64,000 nucleotides of DNA from Candidatus Hydrogenedentota bacterium. Its GTDB lineage: Bacteria > Hydrogenedentota > Hydrogenedentia > Hydrogenedentales > SLHB01. Under the pieces are notes generated by a model. The model was not told where the DNA came from. It ran no database searches and saw only the letters and a list, made by a program, of their open reading frames with translations. The stretch covers positions 1 to 64,000 of the forward strand of contig JADLHJ010000119.1 of NCBI GenBank assembly GCA_020848835.1, given 5' to 3'. The position numbers were made by a program, and so were the translations under genes. This document shows, piece after piece, positions 27,314-34,370 of the stretch. How positions within the stretch are numbered: the stretch's first letter is position 1; the number at the start of each line of letters is the position of its first letter.

Positions 27314-28336
27314 ATGCGAATCGTCCAGCGCGTCTTACTGTATGTAGTTTCTTTCTTCCTCATCCTCGCGGGGATCGCGATCGCGATGTATCCCTACAAC
27401 CCGCAGGTGGCGGAGTTTGCGCAAACCATCGCCAGCAAGCCGATGAATTGTTTGTTTGTTGGCATTGTCATCGCTGCGCTGGGTCTGTTCACGGTGATTC
27501 CATTCGATTTGTTCCGGCGCAAGGGCCGCAGCATTTCCTTTGCGGGGCCGACGGGCACGGTATCAATTCAGATCGATTCGTTTGAGACTTCCCTGCGCAA
27601 GACGATTGCAAAACTGCCGATGGTGAAGCGCGTGAACGTGCAGGTGACGCCAAAGGACAACGATCGCAAGGTGGGCGTGAAGGCGGATGTGTCGCTGAAG
27701 AAGCCCGCGGAAACCAGCACGCGCGAGACGGCCGAGCGCCTGCGCGAGTTTATCGATAAGGTGTCGCGGCAGATACTCGGCGCGGATGAAGTGATCAGCG
27801 TGGATGTGAATGTTGAGGATGTGTTGATCGATCCGTCGCAAACGGCGGAGTCGTTGAACAGTATTTTCTCGAGGGCCGAGGAATCGGTGGTGCCTGCGCA
27901 GCGGACTGTGACGCCCTATGTCGCGCCAACGGTAGCCGCAGCCACAGTGGCAGCTACGGCGTCGATGGCCGGGGCGCCTATGGCAAGCGAGCCCTTGCGC
28001 GAGGTTGACGAGGATGTGACCGACGGGACGTCTGCTGAGCTGGAGGCAGATATCGACGAGTCGAAATCGGCGTCACCTTCATCAGAACTATTGACCTACG
28101 ACGAAGCGGAAGAGTTGAAGCACACACGCATGACGGATACGGCTGCGGTGAGCGATGATTTTGAATCGGACGATCCGGTGATCGATGCCGACGTCGCGAC
28201 AGAAGATGCGGATGACTCCAGGGCATTGCCTGCATTTGACGATGATCAGAAGGAGACGTCGTTTCAGTCGCTTGCCGACGGCAGCACCGAAGATAGCCCG
28301 GCAGATGACGAGCAGAAATCGGAGTTTAAAGTTTAG
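27314..28336 (+). CDS. AmaP/Asp23-like membrane protein with acidic tail
   Basis: 340 residues. Two N-terminal helices (about 4-26, LLYVVSFFLILAGIAIAMY, and 46-66, CLFVGIVIAALGLFTVIPF) precede an Asp23/Gls24-like segment (SFAGPTGTVSIQIDSFETSL and RVNVQVTPKDN...VGVKADVSLKKP). The arrangement recalls the alkaline-shock membrane anchor AmaP. The last 130 residues are Ala-rich then strongly acidic and probably disordered. ATG at 27314 with GGAGGG 9 bases upstream. Likely the last gene of the aminopeptidase-efp-acc run, 31 bases after accC. Confidence 0.78.
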   Translation: MRIVQRVLLYVVSFFLILAGIAIAMYPYNPQVAEFAQTIASKPMNCLFVGIVIAALGLFTVIPFDLFRRKGRSISFAGPTGTVSIQIDSFETSLRKTIAKLPMVKRVNVQVTPKDNDRKVGVKADVSLKKPAETSTRETAERLREFIDKVSRQILGADEVISVDVNVEDVLIDPSQTAESLNSIFSRAEESVVPAQRTVTPYVAPTVAAATVAATASMAGAPMASEPLREVDEDVTDGTSAELEADIDESKSASPSSELLTYDEAEELKHTRMTDTAAVSDDFESDDPVIDADVATEDADDSRALPAFDDDQKETSFQSLADGSTEDSPADDEQKSEFKV

Positions 28337-28374
28337 CCCGCGATTTTGACGTAAACTCACTTCGCGTGCACCGA

Positions 28375-28503
28375 GCGCTATTTGGAGTGCGGTGGCGAAG
28401 CGCGTAGCGTAGACACCGCTTTGGCTGTCGTGTCAATGAATCGACGGCTATCGCGGCAGACAGCCAAAGCGCCGTCTACCCGTCGGCGCACTCCAAATAG
28501 CGC
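28375..28503. repeat. 129-base palindromic (MITE/REP-like) element
   Basis: Outer arms GCGCTATTTGGAGTGC (28375-28390) and GCACTCCAAATAGCGC (28488-28503) are perfect reverse complements. Inner arms near 28410-28429 and 28458-28477 (18 of 20 paired) contain GCTTTGGCTGTC. A truncated copy lies at 7161-7206. There is no transposase inside. It follows the AmaP-like gene and may also act as a terminator. Confidence 0.88.
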
Positions 28504-28539
28504 AACTTGCTTTCTGATAGTTGCTTTTTGAACCGAAGG

Positions 28540-28641
28540 TCAAAAACTCGCAATTAAAAGAACAACTATGACGAGCAGCGCCAACCACGTCAAAAGTTGT
28601 AGAAGCAATTTCCACCCTGACACCGGCCCGATGTTTTTCAC
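28540..28641 (-). CDS. Possible small single-helix membrane protein (33 residues)
   Basis: From a GTG at 28641 the frame reads 33 residues ending in a strong hydrophobic helix (WLALLVIVVLLIASF). The frame is open up to the TGA of the DJ-1-like gene at 28696 and is in the same phase as that gene, with a hydrophilic stretch (FLKFHQDYEERVKNIGP) before the GTG. It could be a separate small protein with a weak ribosome site (GAAGAG), or the remnant of a longer C-terminus cut off by the TGA. Low confidence. Confidence 0.4.
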   Translation of the reverse strand: MKNIGPVSGWKLLLQLLTWLALLVIVVLLIASF

Positions 28642-28695
28642 CCGCTCTTCGTAATCTTGATGGAATTTTAAGAATATGTGTTTACCCTCGCGCGC

Positions 28696-29436
28696 TCATT
28701 TCGCGTCTTTCGCGAAGGGATCGTTGCTTGGATCGGCATTCCAGACGTATTCGGTGCCTTTTGCGATGCCGTTGGCGGTGTCTTCGCCGTAGAGTTTTGC
28801 GATGACGGCGAGGGCCATGTCGGTGCCCGCGGAAACGCCGGAGGACGTGATAAATTTGCCGTCTTCAACCCAGCGTGCTTTGGGTTGCCAATCTACCTTC
28901 GGGCCGTTGCTGGTGAGGAGTCCGTAAAACTGTTTGTTGCAGGTGGCTTTCTTGCCGTCGAGCAATCCGGCCTTCGCGAGGATTGCTGAACCGGAGCATA
29001 CGGACATCACATACTGCGCTTTGTCGGCGCGTTCGCGCAGGAAATTCAGGCACACAGCGTTTTGCGTTTGCTGCATTGTGCCGAAACCGCCGGGGACCAT
29101 GAGCAAATCGATCTGCGGTGCGTTGTCGAAACCGTATTCCGCGACGACCTTGGGTCCCGACCAGGCGCCTGCTTTGTCACCGCCTGCGCCGGAGGGCACC
29201 TCGCCGGCTTTCTCCGCGATCATGACGACGCGGACTTTTGATGTGCCGAGACTCATGAACATCTCAACGGGACCGAAGACGTCGAGCACTTCAAAACCGG
29301 GATAGAGGACTACACCGAGGGTCTTTGGTGTTTCTTCATTTGTCGCGGCGGGCGCCGCGTTTGCCGCACCTGCAAAATAAATTGCCGCGATGAAAACGAT
29401 GGTTGTCACCATCCTGTAGAAACCATGATGCAGCAT
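28696..29436 (-). CDS. Exported DJ-1/PfpI-family protein
   Basis: 246 residues, glutamine-amidotransferase-like fold. An N-terminal signal peptide (MVTTIVFIAAIYFAGAANAA) predicts a periplasmic location, unusual for the family. The nucleophile elbow is MSVCSGSAILAKAG, with the reactive Cys; upstream LGVVLYPGFEVLDVFGPVEMF is typical of the AraC-N/ThiJ subgroup. Activity could be that of a protease, a deglycase or an isocyanide hydratase-like enzyme and cannot be told from sequence. It follows the secreted transglutaminase gene by 6 bases, so they form an operon. Confidence 0.88.
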   Translation of the reverse strand: MLHHGFYRMVTTIVFIAAIYFAGAANAAPAATNEETPKTLGVVLYPGFEVLDVFGPVEMFMSLGTSKVRVVMIAEKAGEVPSGAGGDKAGAWSGPKVVAEYGFDNAPQIDLLMVPGGFGTMQQTQNAVCLNFLRERADKAQYVMSVCSGSAILAKAGLLDGKKATCNKQFYGLLTSNGPKVDWQPKARWVEDGKFITSSGVSAGTDMALAVIAKLYGEDTANGIAKGTEYVWNADPSNDPFAKDAK

Positions 29437-29442
29437 TTTCGA

Positions 29443-30450
29443 TCACTCCGATACGTTTTTAAATGTTATCACGTGATGCACGTTTTCCATCGGCACGCCG
29501 TCGATCTCTACGTAAGGATGAACAAATTTGTTGAGCGGCGGGCCGGATTGTTTGGGGACGAGCGTCACGTCGCGGCCGTGGGTGAATTTCAACAAGTCCG
29601 CGCTTTGCGACCCGAAGTTGTATTCGCGGAGGCCGGGGTGTTTGTCGGCTTCGGAGATGTCGAGTGGAATCCAGCCGACGCCTTCGACGTAGAAGCGCGG
29701 CCAACAATGAAAGAAGGGTATGCGGCCTTCAGATGCTTTGCTGCGAATCGGGAAACCGAATTCGTGGTCCGCAGGAATGCCCTGGTTGCGCATGACGGCG
29801 ATGAACATGGATGCGTAGTCGCTGCAATCACCAGTCTTTGAATCGCAGGCCCAGCGCACATCGCCGATGCCTGCGCCGGGGGCTTTGTAGTTGTAGGTGA
29901 AGGTGTCGAGCAACCAATCGTACATCTTATGCGCCGCGACGATTGGCGGATCGCTTTCCAGTTTCAGATCGCTTGCGATTGTATTGATTGGTTCGGTGGA
30001 GATTGGGATGAGCTTGTCTTCGCCGAGGTACGCGGCGAGTTTTGTCGCTACCTTTGGATTCTTTGCGAGCGATTTTGCTTCAGCGACGACGATCTCTGTG
30101 CGCCGAATGTCGAAGACGATTTCGGCACCGAATTTTCCGTCGTCTAGGTCGTCCTCGAACGGCGCTTCAATTCGTTTGTGCCAGATCTTGTTGCCGTATT
30201 TTTCTTCGACGCCGATCGATCCGCCTTCTGGATAGTTTACTTTTACGGATGAAACGGTTTGCCCGTCGGTGTCCTGTGCGACGGGCAGCCAGAGAGCGAT
30301 TTGCTTGGCATTCGCGGGGATGGGTTCGATGGTTGCGGTGTATGTGATGAGGACGTGGCGCTGTGCGGGTTCGGCGGCCAAGGCGTTGGAGAGAAGAAGT
30401 GCGAATGTCGAGAATCCGCGCAGCATCTTGCGCGCAGTTGTTTTCGACAT
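29443..30450 (-). CDS. Secreted transglutaminase-like protein
   Basis: 335 residues from the ATG at 30450 (GGAG 8 bases upstream). Signal peptide (MLRGFSTFALLLSNALAA), an N-terminal beta domain, then a transglutaminase core with Cys in KTGDCSDYASMFIAVMRNQG, His in IPFFHCWPRFYVEG and Asp in WIPLDISEAD. This is the same fold as in the 5060-7060 gene, but secreted and soluble. Such proteins in bacteria may be proteases or cross-linkers; the substrate is unknown. Upstream gene of a two-gene unit with the DJ-1-like protein. Confidence 0.9.
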   Translation of the reverse strand: MSKTTARKMLRGFSTFALLLSNALAAEPAQRHVLITYTATIEPIPANAKQIALWLPVAQDTDGQTVSSVKVNYPEGGSIGVEEKYGNKIWHKRIEAPFEDDLDDGKFGAEIVFDIRRTEIVVAEAKSLAKNPKVATKLAAYLGEDKLIPISTEPINTIASDLKLESDPPIVAAHKMYDWLLDTFTYNYKAPGAGIGDVRWACDSKTGDCSDYASMFIAVMRNQGIPADHEFGFPIRSKASEGRIPFFHCWPRFYVEGVGWIPLDISEADKHPGLREYNFGSQSADLLKFTHGRDVTLVPKQSGPPLNKFVHPYVEIDGVPMENVHHVITFKNVSE

Positions 30451-30841
30451 TACACAGTCTCCTTCGAAGGAAATCCGCACGTTGTGAGTCGGGTCCAGTT
30501 GAAGCGGGGAATACTATATCTGTTGCTCCATTACGATCACATGCATGGGCGTCAATCTATAAATCGCCGCTGATATGCGAAGTCCGCCCGGCACGGAGAC
30601 CGGGCGCTACAATGACTCGATACGCCGGATCGGCGAATTTCTTTGCGGAGGCCCTTGAAACATTTTTCAAAATACCTCTTTACAAAAGGTTAGAAGTGTG
30701 TTAGTGTTTTTTTGCGGTCTGAGGAGGTGTCTGAGTCGAAAGGTGGGGCATAGCGTGGCATAGGATCCCACGTAAAGATGTTGAGAGCATTGGCGAACCC
30801 ACTAATTCCCGCGCTGCAACGAACAATGTCGACCTCAGGGT
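30451..30841. other. Intergenic region between divergent units
   Basis: No gene seen. It contains a palindromic dispersed repeat (CGCCCGG at 30585-30591 with CCGGGCG at 30600-30606), an inverted repeat TTGAAA/TTTCAA near 30655-30670, and an AT-rich stretch with a possible weak plus promoter (TTTACA, 17 bases, TAGTGT near 30680-30705). Confidence 0.45.
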
Positions 30842-30926
30842 AAAGGGCCTGTCAGAGATGACTAGCCGACAGGGGTAGGCCGGGGCCCCTCCGCCCTTTT
30901 TTAGGGCAAACACGCGATAAGCGTGT
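30842..30926 (+). promoter_or_regulatory. Structured leader with mutually exclusive hairpins (candidate attenuator)
   Basis: AAAGGGC (30842-30848) can pair with GCCCTTT (30893-30899) and is followed by a T run (30897-30902), a terminator form enclosing CCTGTC/GACAGG. The same GCCCT (30893-30897) can instead pair with AGGGC (30903-30907), which would break the terminator. A third hairpin ACACGC/GCGTGT lies at 30910-30926. It ends 26 bases before the start of the Tat small protein. It does not match a riboswitch I know. Confidence 0.5.
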
Positions 30927-30952
30927 GTTGATATGGTCTAGGTGTAACGATA

Positions 30953-31279
30953 GTGCGTTCAAAGAAAAAAGTATCCAGGCGGGGCTTTTTGTCCGTTGCG
31001 GCAGCGGCTGGCGCTGCTGCAACGATGGGATGTCCACGCCGGCGCAATCTCGGCAATGGCGTGAAGGTGTATAAGCGTTCCGGGCGCGGCATACACGTTT
31101 CCAATGCCGCGAAGTTGCACAATGCGAACAAATTGTTTCGCACCGCCTCGGCTGCGCAAAGTGGCCGTGCGCACCCCGGCGACAATTCTTATGTCGTTGA
31201 TCTGATTATCAACAAAGACACATTTGACAAGCTTTTCGCAGGCGGCAAACAAATTGCCGATCTGCGCCACGATCTGTAA
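30953..31279 (+). CDS. Small Tat-signal protein, candidate modification substrate
   Basis: 108 residues, GTG start with AGGTG upstream. A twin-arginine signal KVSRRGFLSVAAAAG occupies residues 6-20, and Cys27 in ATMGC could be a non-standard lipobox. The mature part is basic and contains a distinctive block SNAAKLHNANKLFRTA (50-65) and GRAHPGDNSYVVDLI (71-85). I do not recognise a named family. It lies 62 bases upstream of the barrel-Cys-cluster-glycosyltransferase fusion, on the same strand and behind a structured leader. A small exported protein next to a large modifying-type enzyme suggests substrate and enzyme, but that is inference. Confidence 0.7.
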   Translation: MRSKKKVSRRGFLSVAAAAGAAATMGCPRRRNLGNGVKVYKRSGRGIHVSNAAKLHNANKLFRTASAAQSGRAHPGDNSYVVDLIINKDTFDKLFAGGKQIADLRHDL

Positions 31280-31341
31280 TCCTTCAGTATCTTCTCGCAA
31301 GTCTTTGATTCCCCGCCGATCTGTTAGTACCATTCGCGTCT

Positions 31342-33690
31342 ATGCCTGCACGCGTTGAAGAACAGCGAATTCCGCCGTTGCGCGGCCTTGTGACCCTGCA
31401 CAATCAGTGGGGAAAGCCGTTTGCGGATGTCGATCTGCGGCGGTGGCTGCGTTTGAACCGGCTGGTGTTCAATGTCGAAAAGGTGGATGCGCTGGCGCAT
31501 GGGGCGGCCGCAGACCGCGTGGTGGAATTGTTGGAGCCTGCGCGCGAGTGGGATCTGCAGGTGTCGCTGCGCACGAATTGCGTCGCGCCGCCACCGGAGT
31601 TGAAGCCACTCGCGGAGAAGGGGCTTTTCGACGTATTCCTCGTGCCCGCGAGCGCGGACACGCCGAACCTGGATTTCTGGCTGGCGGAGTGCAAGAAAGC
31701 GGGCCTGCCGATTCGCCTGCAAATCCCCGCGCACTTCTCGGATGGCGCGAGCATCGTGGCAAACGCGTCAGAGTTTGGCATCACATCGGTAAACGTTGCG
31801 GCATTCGATCTGTTTACGCCGTCCGCGCACGGCGGCAGCGCGGCGCAGAGCCGCGCGGCAGTCGGCGCCATACAGCAATTCGCCGCAGATCTTGAAGCGG
31901 CGGGCGTTGAGTGCAACATCCTGCGCATTCCATTTTGCCAATTCGATGACGCGCGCCGAGCGAACGTGGGCAATTCACGTCAGTTTCATCTCGATCACCA
32001 GCAATACACGAAGGCCTCATATGAGCAGGCGGTGAACATCTACCGCAACGCGCCGGCGGCGGTGAGCAAGATCATGTTGATCCTGCTGGCGCGCTCGACG
32101 TTTCAACGGACCTTTGTTGATGCGGTGCTGTTGCGGCTGTTGTTGCAGATGCGGCTGCTTTATGGCTGGTCTACCGCATTGCACAAACTCACGCGGCATT
32201 TGCGCAATCGATATTTGAAGCCTAAGGTCAGCGGGCAGACGATCGAGCAGATCGCGCGCGAGATCGAGAAGGTGCGCGCACACGAAACGGCGACGTTGGG
32301 CAAGGTTTGTTCGCAGTGCAGCCTGCGGCGTATTTGCGATCGCGATACGCCGGAGTTCAAGCGTGCGTTGCCGGGTTTGGACATCAAAGCCGTGCAGGGC
32401 GATCTCGTTGTGTCGCCGATGCACTTCGCCGCGGCGCAGCCGAAACACTACGACGCGCTCGATGCGAAGCGGCTGGCGTTGACGCAGGGTGAGGAAGCGC
32501 TGGCAAAAGAAGCGAATGCGGTCGTTGAGAATCGCGCGCCGGACCGCCAGATTATGCCGTATGAATACACCGTTGTGGGCGCGCCTTGGGAACACCTCGA
32601 AGGCGGCGTGCGCTGGCATTCGATTACGAACACGGAAAAGCAGAGCACGCAACTGGAAAATGTCGAGCCGCCGTTTACGTTGAGCGTGACCTTCGGTGGC
32701 GGCATCGCGGAGTTCATTGGGTTTAGTTTCGGGCGGCACGTGAAACTGTTGTGTCCGATGGAAGGATATCGGCATACCGTGGTGCTGCATGTTGCCGCGG
32801 ATGGACATTACGTGTTGCTGCGCGATGGAAAGCCTGTGCGGCCCGTTGAGTTTGAAGGGATGTTCTACGCGCCGCTGCGTTTGGGTGGACGGCTGGATCC
32901 GCGCATCGCTATATGGAATATCGACGCGCAGATCGTCACGCAGTTTGTGAAGATTTGGCGCGGCGAGCACACGCATGTGCCGCACGCGGAGGACGTGAAG
33001 TATTCGATCATCGTGGTAAATTCGCGTTACGCGCGGCGTTTGCAGGCGATGTTGCGCGCGATTGCGAACCAGCGTGACATCGATGTGCGCAAGATCGAAG
33101 TAATTATCGCTTACATTCCCGGGCTGGATGCTACCGACGATCTGATCGACAGTATGCGCTTGACCTATCCCGACCTGCGCATCCTGCGTTCGCCGTTCCC
33201 TGCGCAGAATGCAAACGCGAAGGGATTCATGATCAACGAGTCCGCGAACATGGCTTCGGGCGAGTGGATCGTGCTGATGGACGCGGACATCGTGATCGCG
33301 CCGACCATGTTTACGGAGATCGATAAGGTCTCAGATACTGCGAACTTCGTTTCTGGCGACGGACGATTGATGTTGAGCAAAGAAACGACGGCAAAAATTC
33401 TCACGGGTGAGATTCGTCCCTGGGATCAGTGGGACGAATTGGTGAATACCGCGGGCGAGTATCGGTATCGCGAGGCGCATGGCGTGCCGGTGGGATTTTT
33501 CCAGTGCTTCAAGCGCGCGTTCTTTGATGAAGTGAAGTACGCTGAGCTTGATCATTTTGAAGGCGCGGACATGTGGTTCGGCATGGCGCTGCAAGGGAAG
33601 TACGGTAAAGAAGTGCGCTTGTCGGGATTGCCGGTGTTGCACCTCGACCACGGGGGCAGCCAGTGGTACGGAACCACAAAACATTTCTAA
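31342..33690 (+). CDS. Degenerate radical-SAM-like barrel + SPASM-like Cys cluster + GT-A glycosyltransferase fusion
   Basis: 782 residues. Residues about 15-250 read like a radical-SAM TIM barrel (RVVELLEPAREWDLQVSLRT, then GLPIRLQIPAHF) but contain no CxxxCxxC, so the radical-SAM cluster is lost. Cys323, Cys326 and Cys332 (VCSQCSLRRICDRD) form a C-x2-C-x5-C cluster like that of SPASM/Twitch auxiliary sites. Residues about 405-545 are a beta-rich domain I do not recognise. Residues 552-782 form a family-2 glycosyltransferase (YSIIVVNSRYARRL, MDADIV with the DxD at 647-649, FEGADMWFG). No ribosome site is obvious. The stop overlaps the converging GT2 gene. Substrate unknown; the upstream Tat protein is the best guess. 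Confidence 0.75.
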   Translation: MPARVEEQRIPPLRGLVTLHNQWGKPFADVDLRRWLRLNRLVFNVEKVDALAHGAAADRVVELLEPAREWDLQVSLRTNCVAPPPELKPLAEKGLFDVFLVPASADTPNLDFWLAECKKAGLPIRLQIPAHFSDGASIVANASEFGITSVNVAAFDLFTPSAHGGSAAQSRAAVGAIQQFAADLEAAGVECNILRIPFCQFDDARRANVGNSRQFHLDHQQYTKASYEQAVNIYRNAPAAVSKIMLILLARSTFQRTFVDAVLLRLLLQMRLLYGWSTALHKLTRHLRNRYLKPKVSGQTIEQIAREIEKVRAHETATLGKVCSQCSLRRICDRDTPEFKRALPGLDIKAVQGDLVVSPMHFAAAQPKHYDALDAKRLALTQGEEALAKEANAVVENRAPDRQIMPYEYTVVGAPWEHLEGGVRWHSITNTEKQSTQLENVEPPFTLSVTFGGGIAEFIGFSFGRHVKLLCPMEGYRHTVVLHVAADGHYVLLRDGKPVRPVEFEGMFYAPLRLGGRLDPRIAIWNIDAQIVTQFVKIWRGEHTHVPHAEDVKYSIIVVNSRYARRLQAMLRAIANQRDIDVRKIEVIIAYIPGLDATDDLIDSMRLTYPDLRILRSPFPAQNANAKGFMINESANMASGEWIVLMDADIVIAPTMFTEIDKVSDTANFVSGDGRLMLSKETTAKILTGEIRPWDQWDELVNTAGEYRYREAHGVPVGFFQCFKRAFFDEVKYAELDHFEGADMWFGMALQGKYGKEVRLSGLPVLHLDHGGSQWYGTTKHF

Positions 33691-34370
33691 TCGAAAAAGC
33701 GGAAGCGCACAATCGTGAATAAGGCCGCGAGGCCATCCCGCCAGGTGATTTTTTTCCCTTCCGCGTAACTGCGCCCGCTGTACGAAATCGGCACCTCGTA
33801 AATGCGATAACCACGCCTTGCTACTTTCGCCGTGAATTCCGGTTCAAATCCAAAGCGATCGGATTTAAAGTCGATGTCTTTGAGGATGTCCGCGCGGAAT
33901 GCTTTGTAACACGTTTCCATATCGGTGAGATTGATGTTCGTCAGCGCGTTGGAGAGCAGCGTGAGGAAGCGATTGCCTATCGAGTGCCAGAAGAGTAGGA
34001 CGCGATGCGGTCCGCCGAGGAACCGTGAACCGTAGACGACGTCCGCGCGGCCATCGAGGATGGGTTCCAGTAGTTTTGGATAATCGCGCGGATCGTATTC
34101 GAGGTCTGCGTCTTGGATGATCACGATGTCGCCCGTGACGCGCGCGAAGCCCGTGCGGAGGGCCGCGCCTTTGCCGCGATTGCGATCATGGCTGATGATT
34201 TCCAGGTTTGCGTTTCCGTCCAGTGAATGCAAAGCCTCACGTGTGGCGTCTGTCGACGCGTCATCCACCACAATAATATGTTTTTCATATGGCACTGACT
34301 GAACACGCTCGACCACTTGCGCAATAGTGCCTGCTTCGTTGTACGCAGGAATGACTATTGAAAGTTTCAC
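33687..34370 (-). CDS. Family 2 glycosyltransferase (polyprenyl-phosphate hexose synthase type)
   Basis: 227 residues, no membrane helix. Strong GT2 motifs: LSIVIPAYNEAGTI, IIVVDDASTD, NRGKGAALRTGF, VIIQDADLEYDP (DxD) and DMETCYKAFRADIL. It resembles dolichol/undecaprenyl-phosphate mannose synthases. I prefer the GTG at 34370, which overlaps the TGA of the FAD oxidoreductase (GTGA), over the TTG nine bases upstream. Its stop overlaps that of the 782-residue fusion gene by four bases, converging; the two may compete for transcription ends. Confidence 0.92.
   Translation of the reverse strand: MKLSIVIPAYNEAGTIAQVVERVQSVPYEKHIIVVDDASTDATREALHSLDGNANLEIISHDRNRGKGAALRTGFARVTGDIVIIQDADLEYDPRDYPKLLEPILDGRADVVYGSRFLGGPHRVLLFWHSIGNRFLTLLSNALTNINLTDMETCYKAFRADILKDIDFKSDRFGFEPEFTAKVARRGYRIYEVPISYSGRSYAEGKKITWRDGLAALFTIVRFRFFD

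Noticed and set aside
26056..27363. 435-codon open frame on the minus strand
   Set aside because: Antisense to accC; basic low-complexity translation with no motif.
33835..33855. tRNA-like GGTTCAAATCC
   Set aside because: It is inside the GT2 gene and no cloverleaf can be built around it; no tRNA was found in the window.
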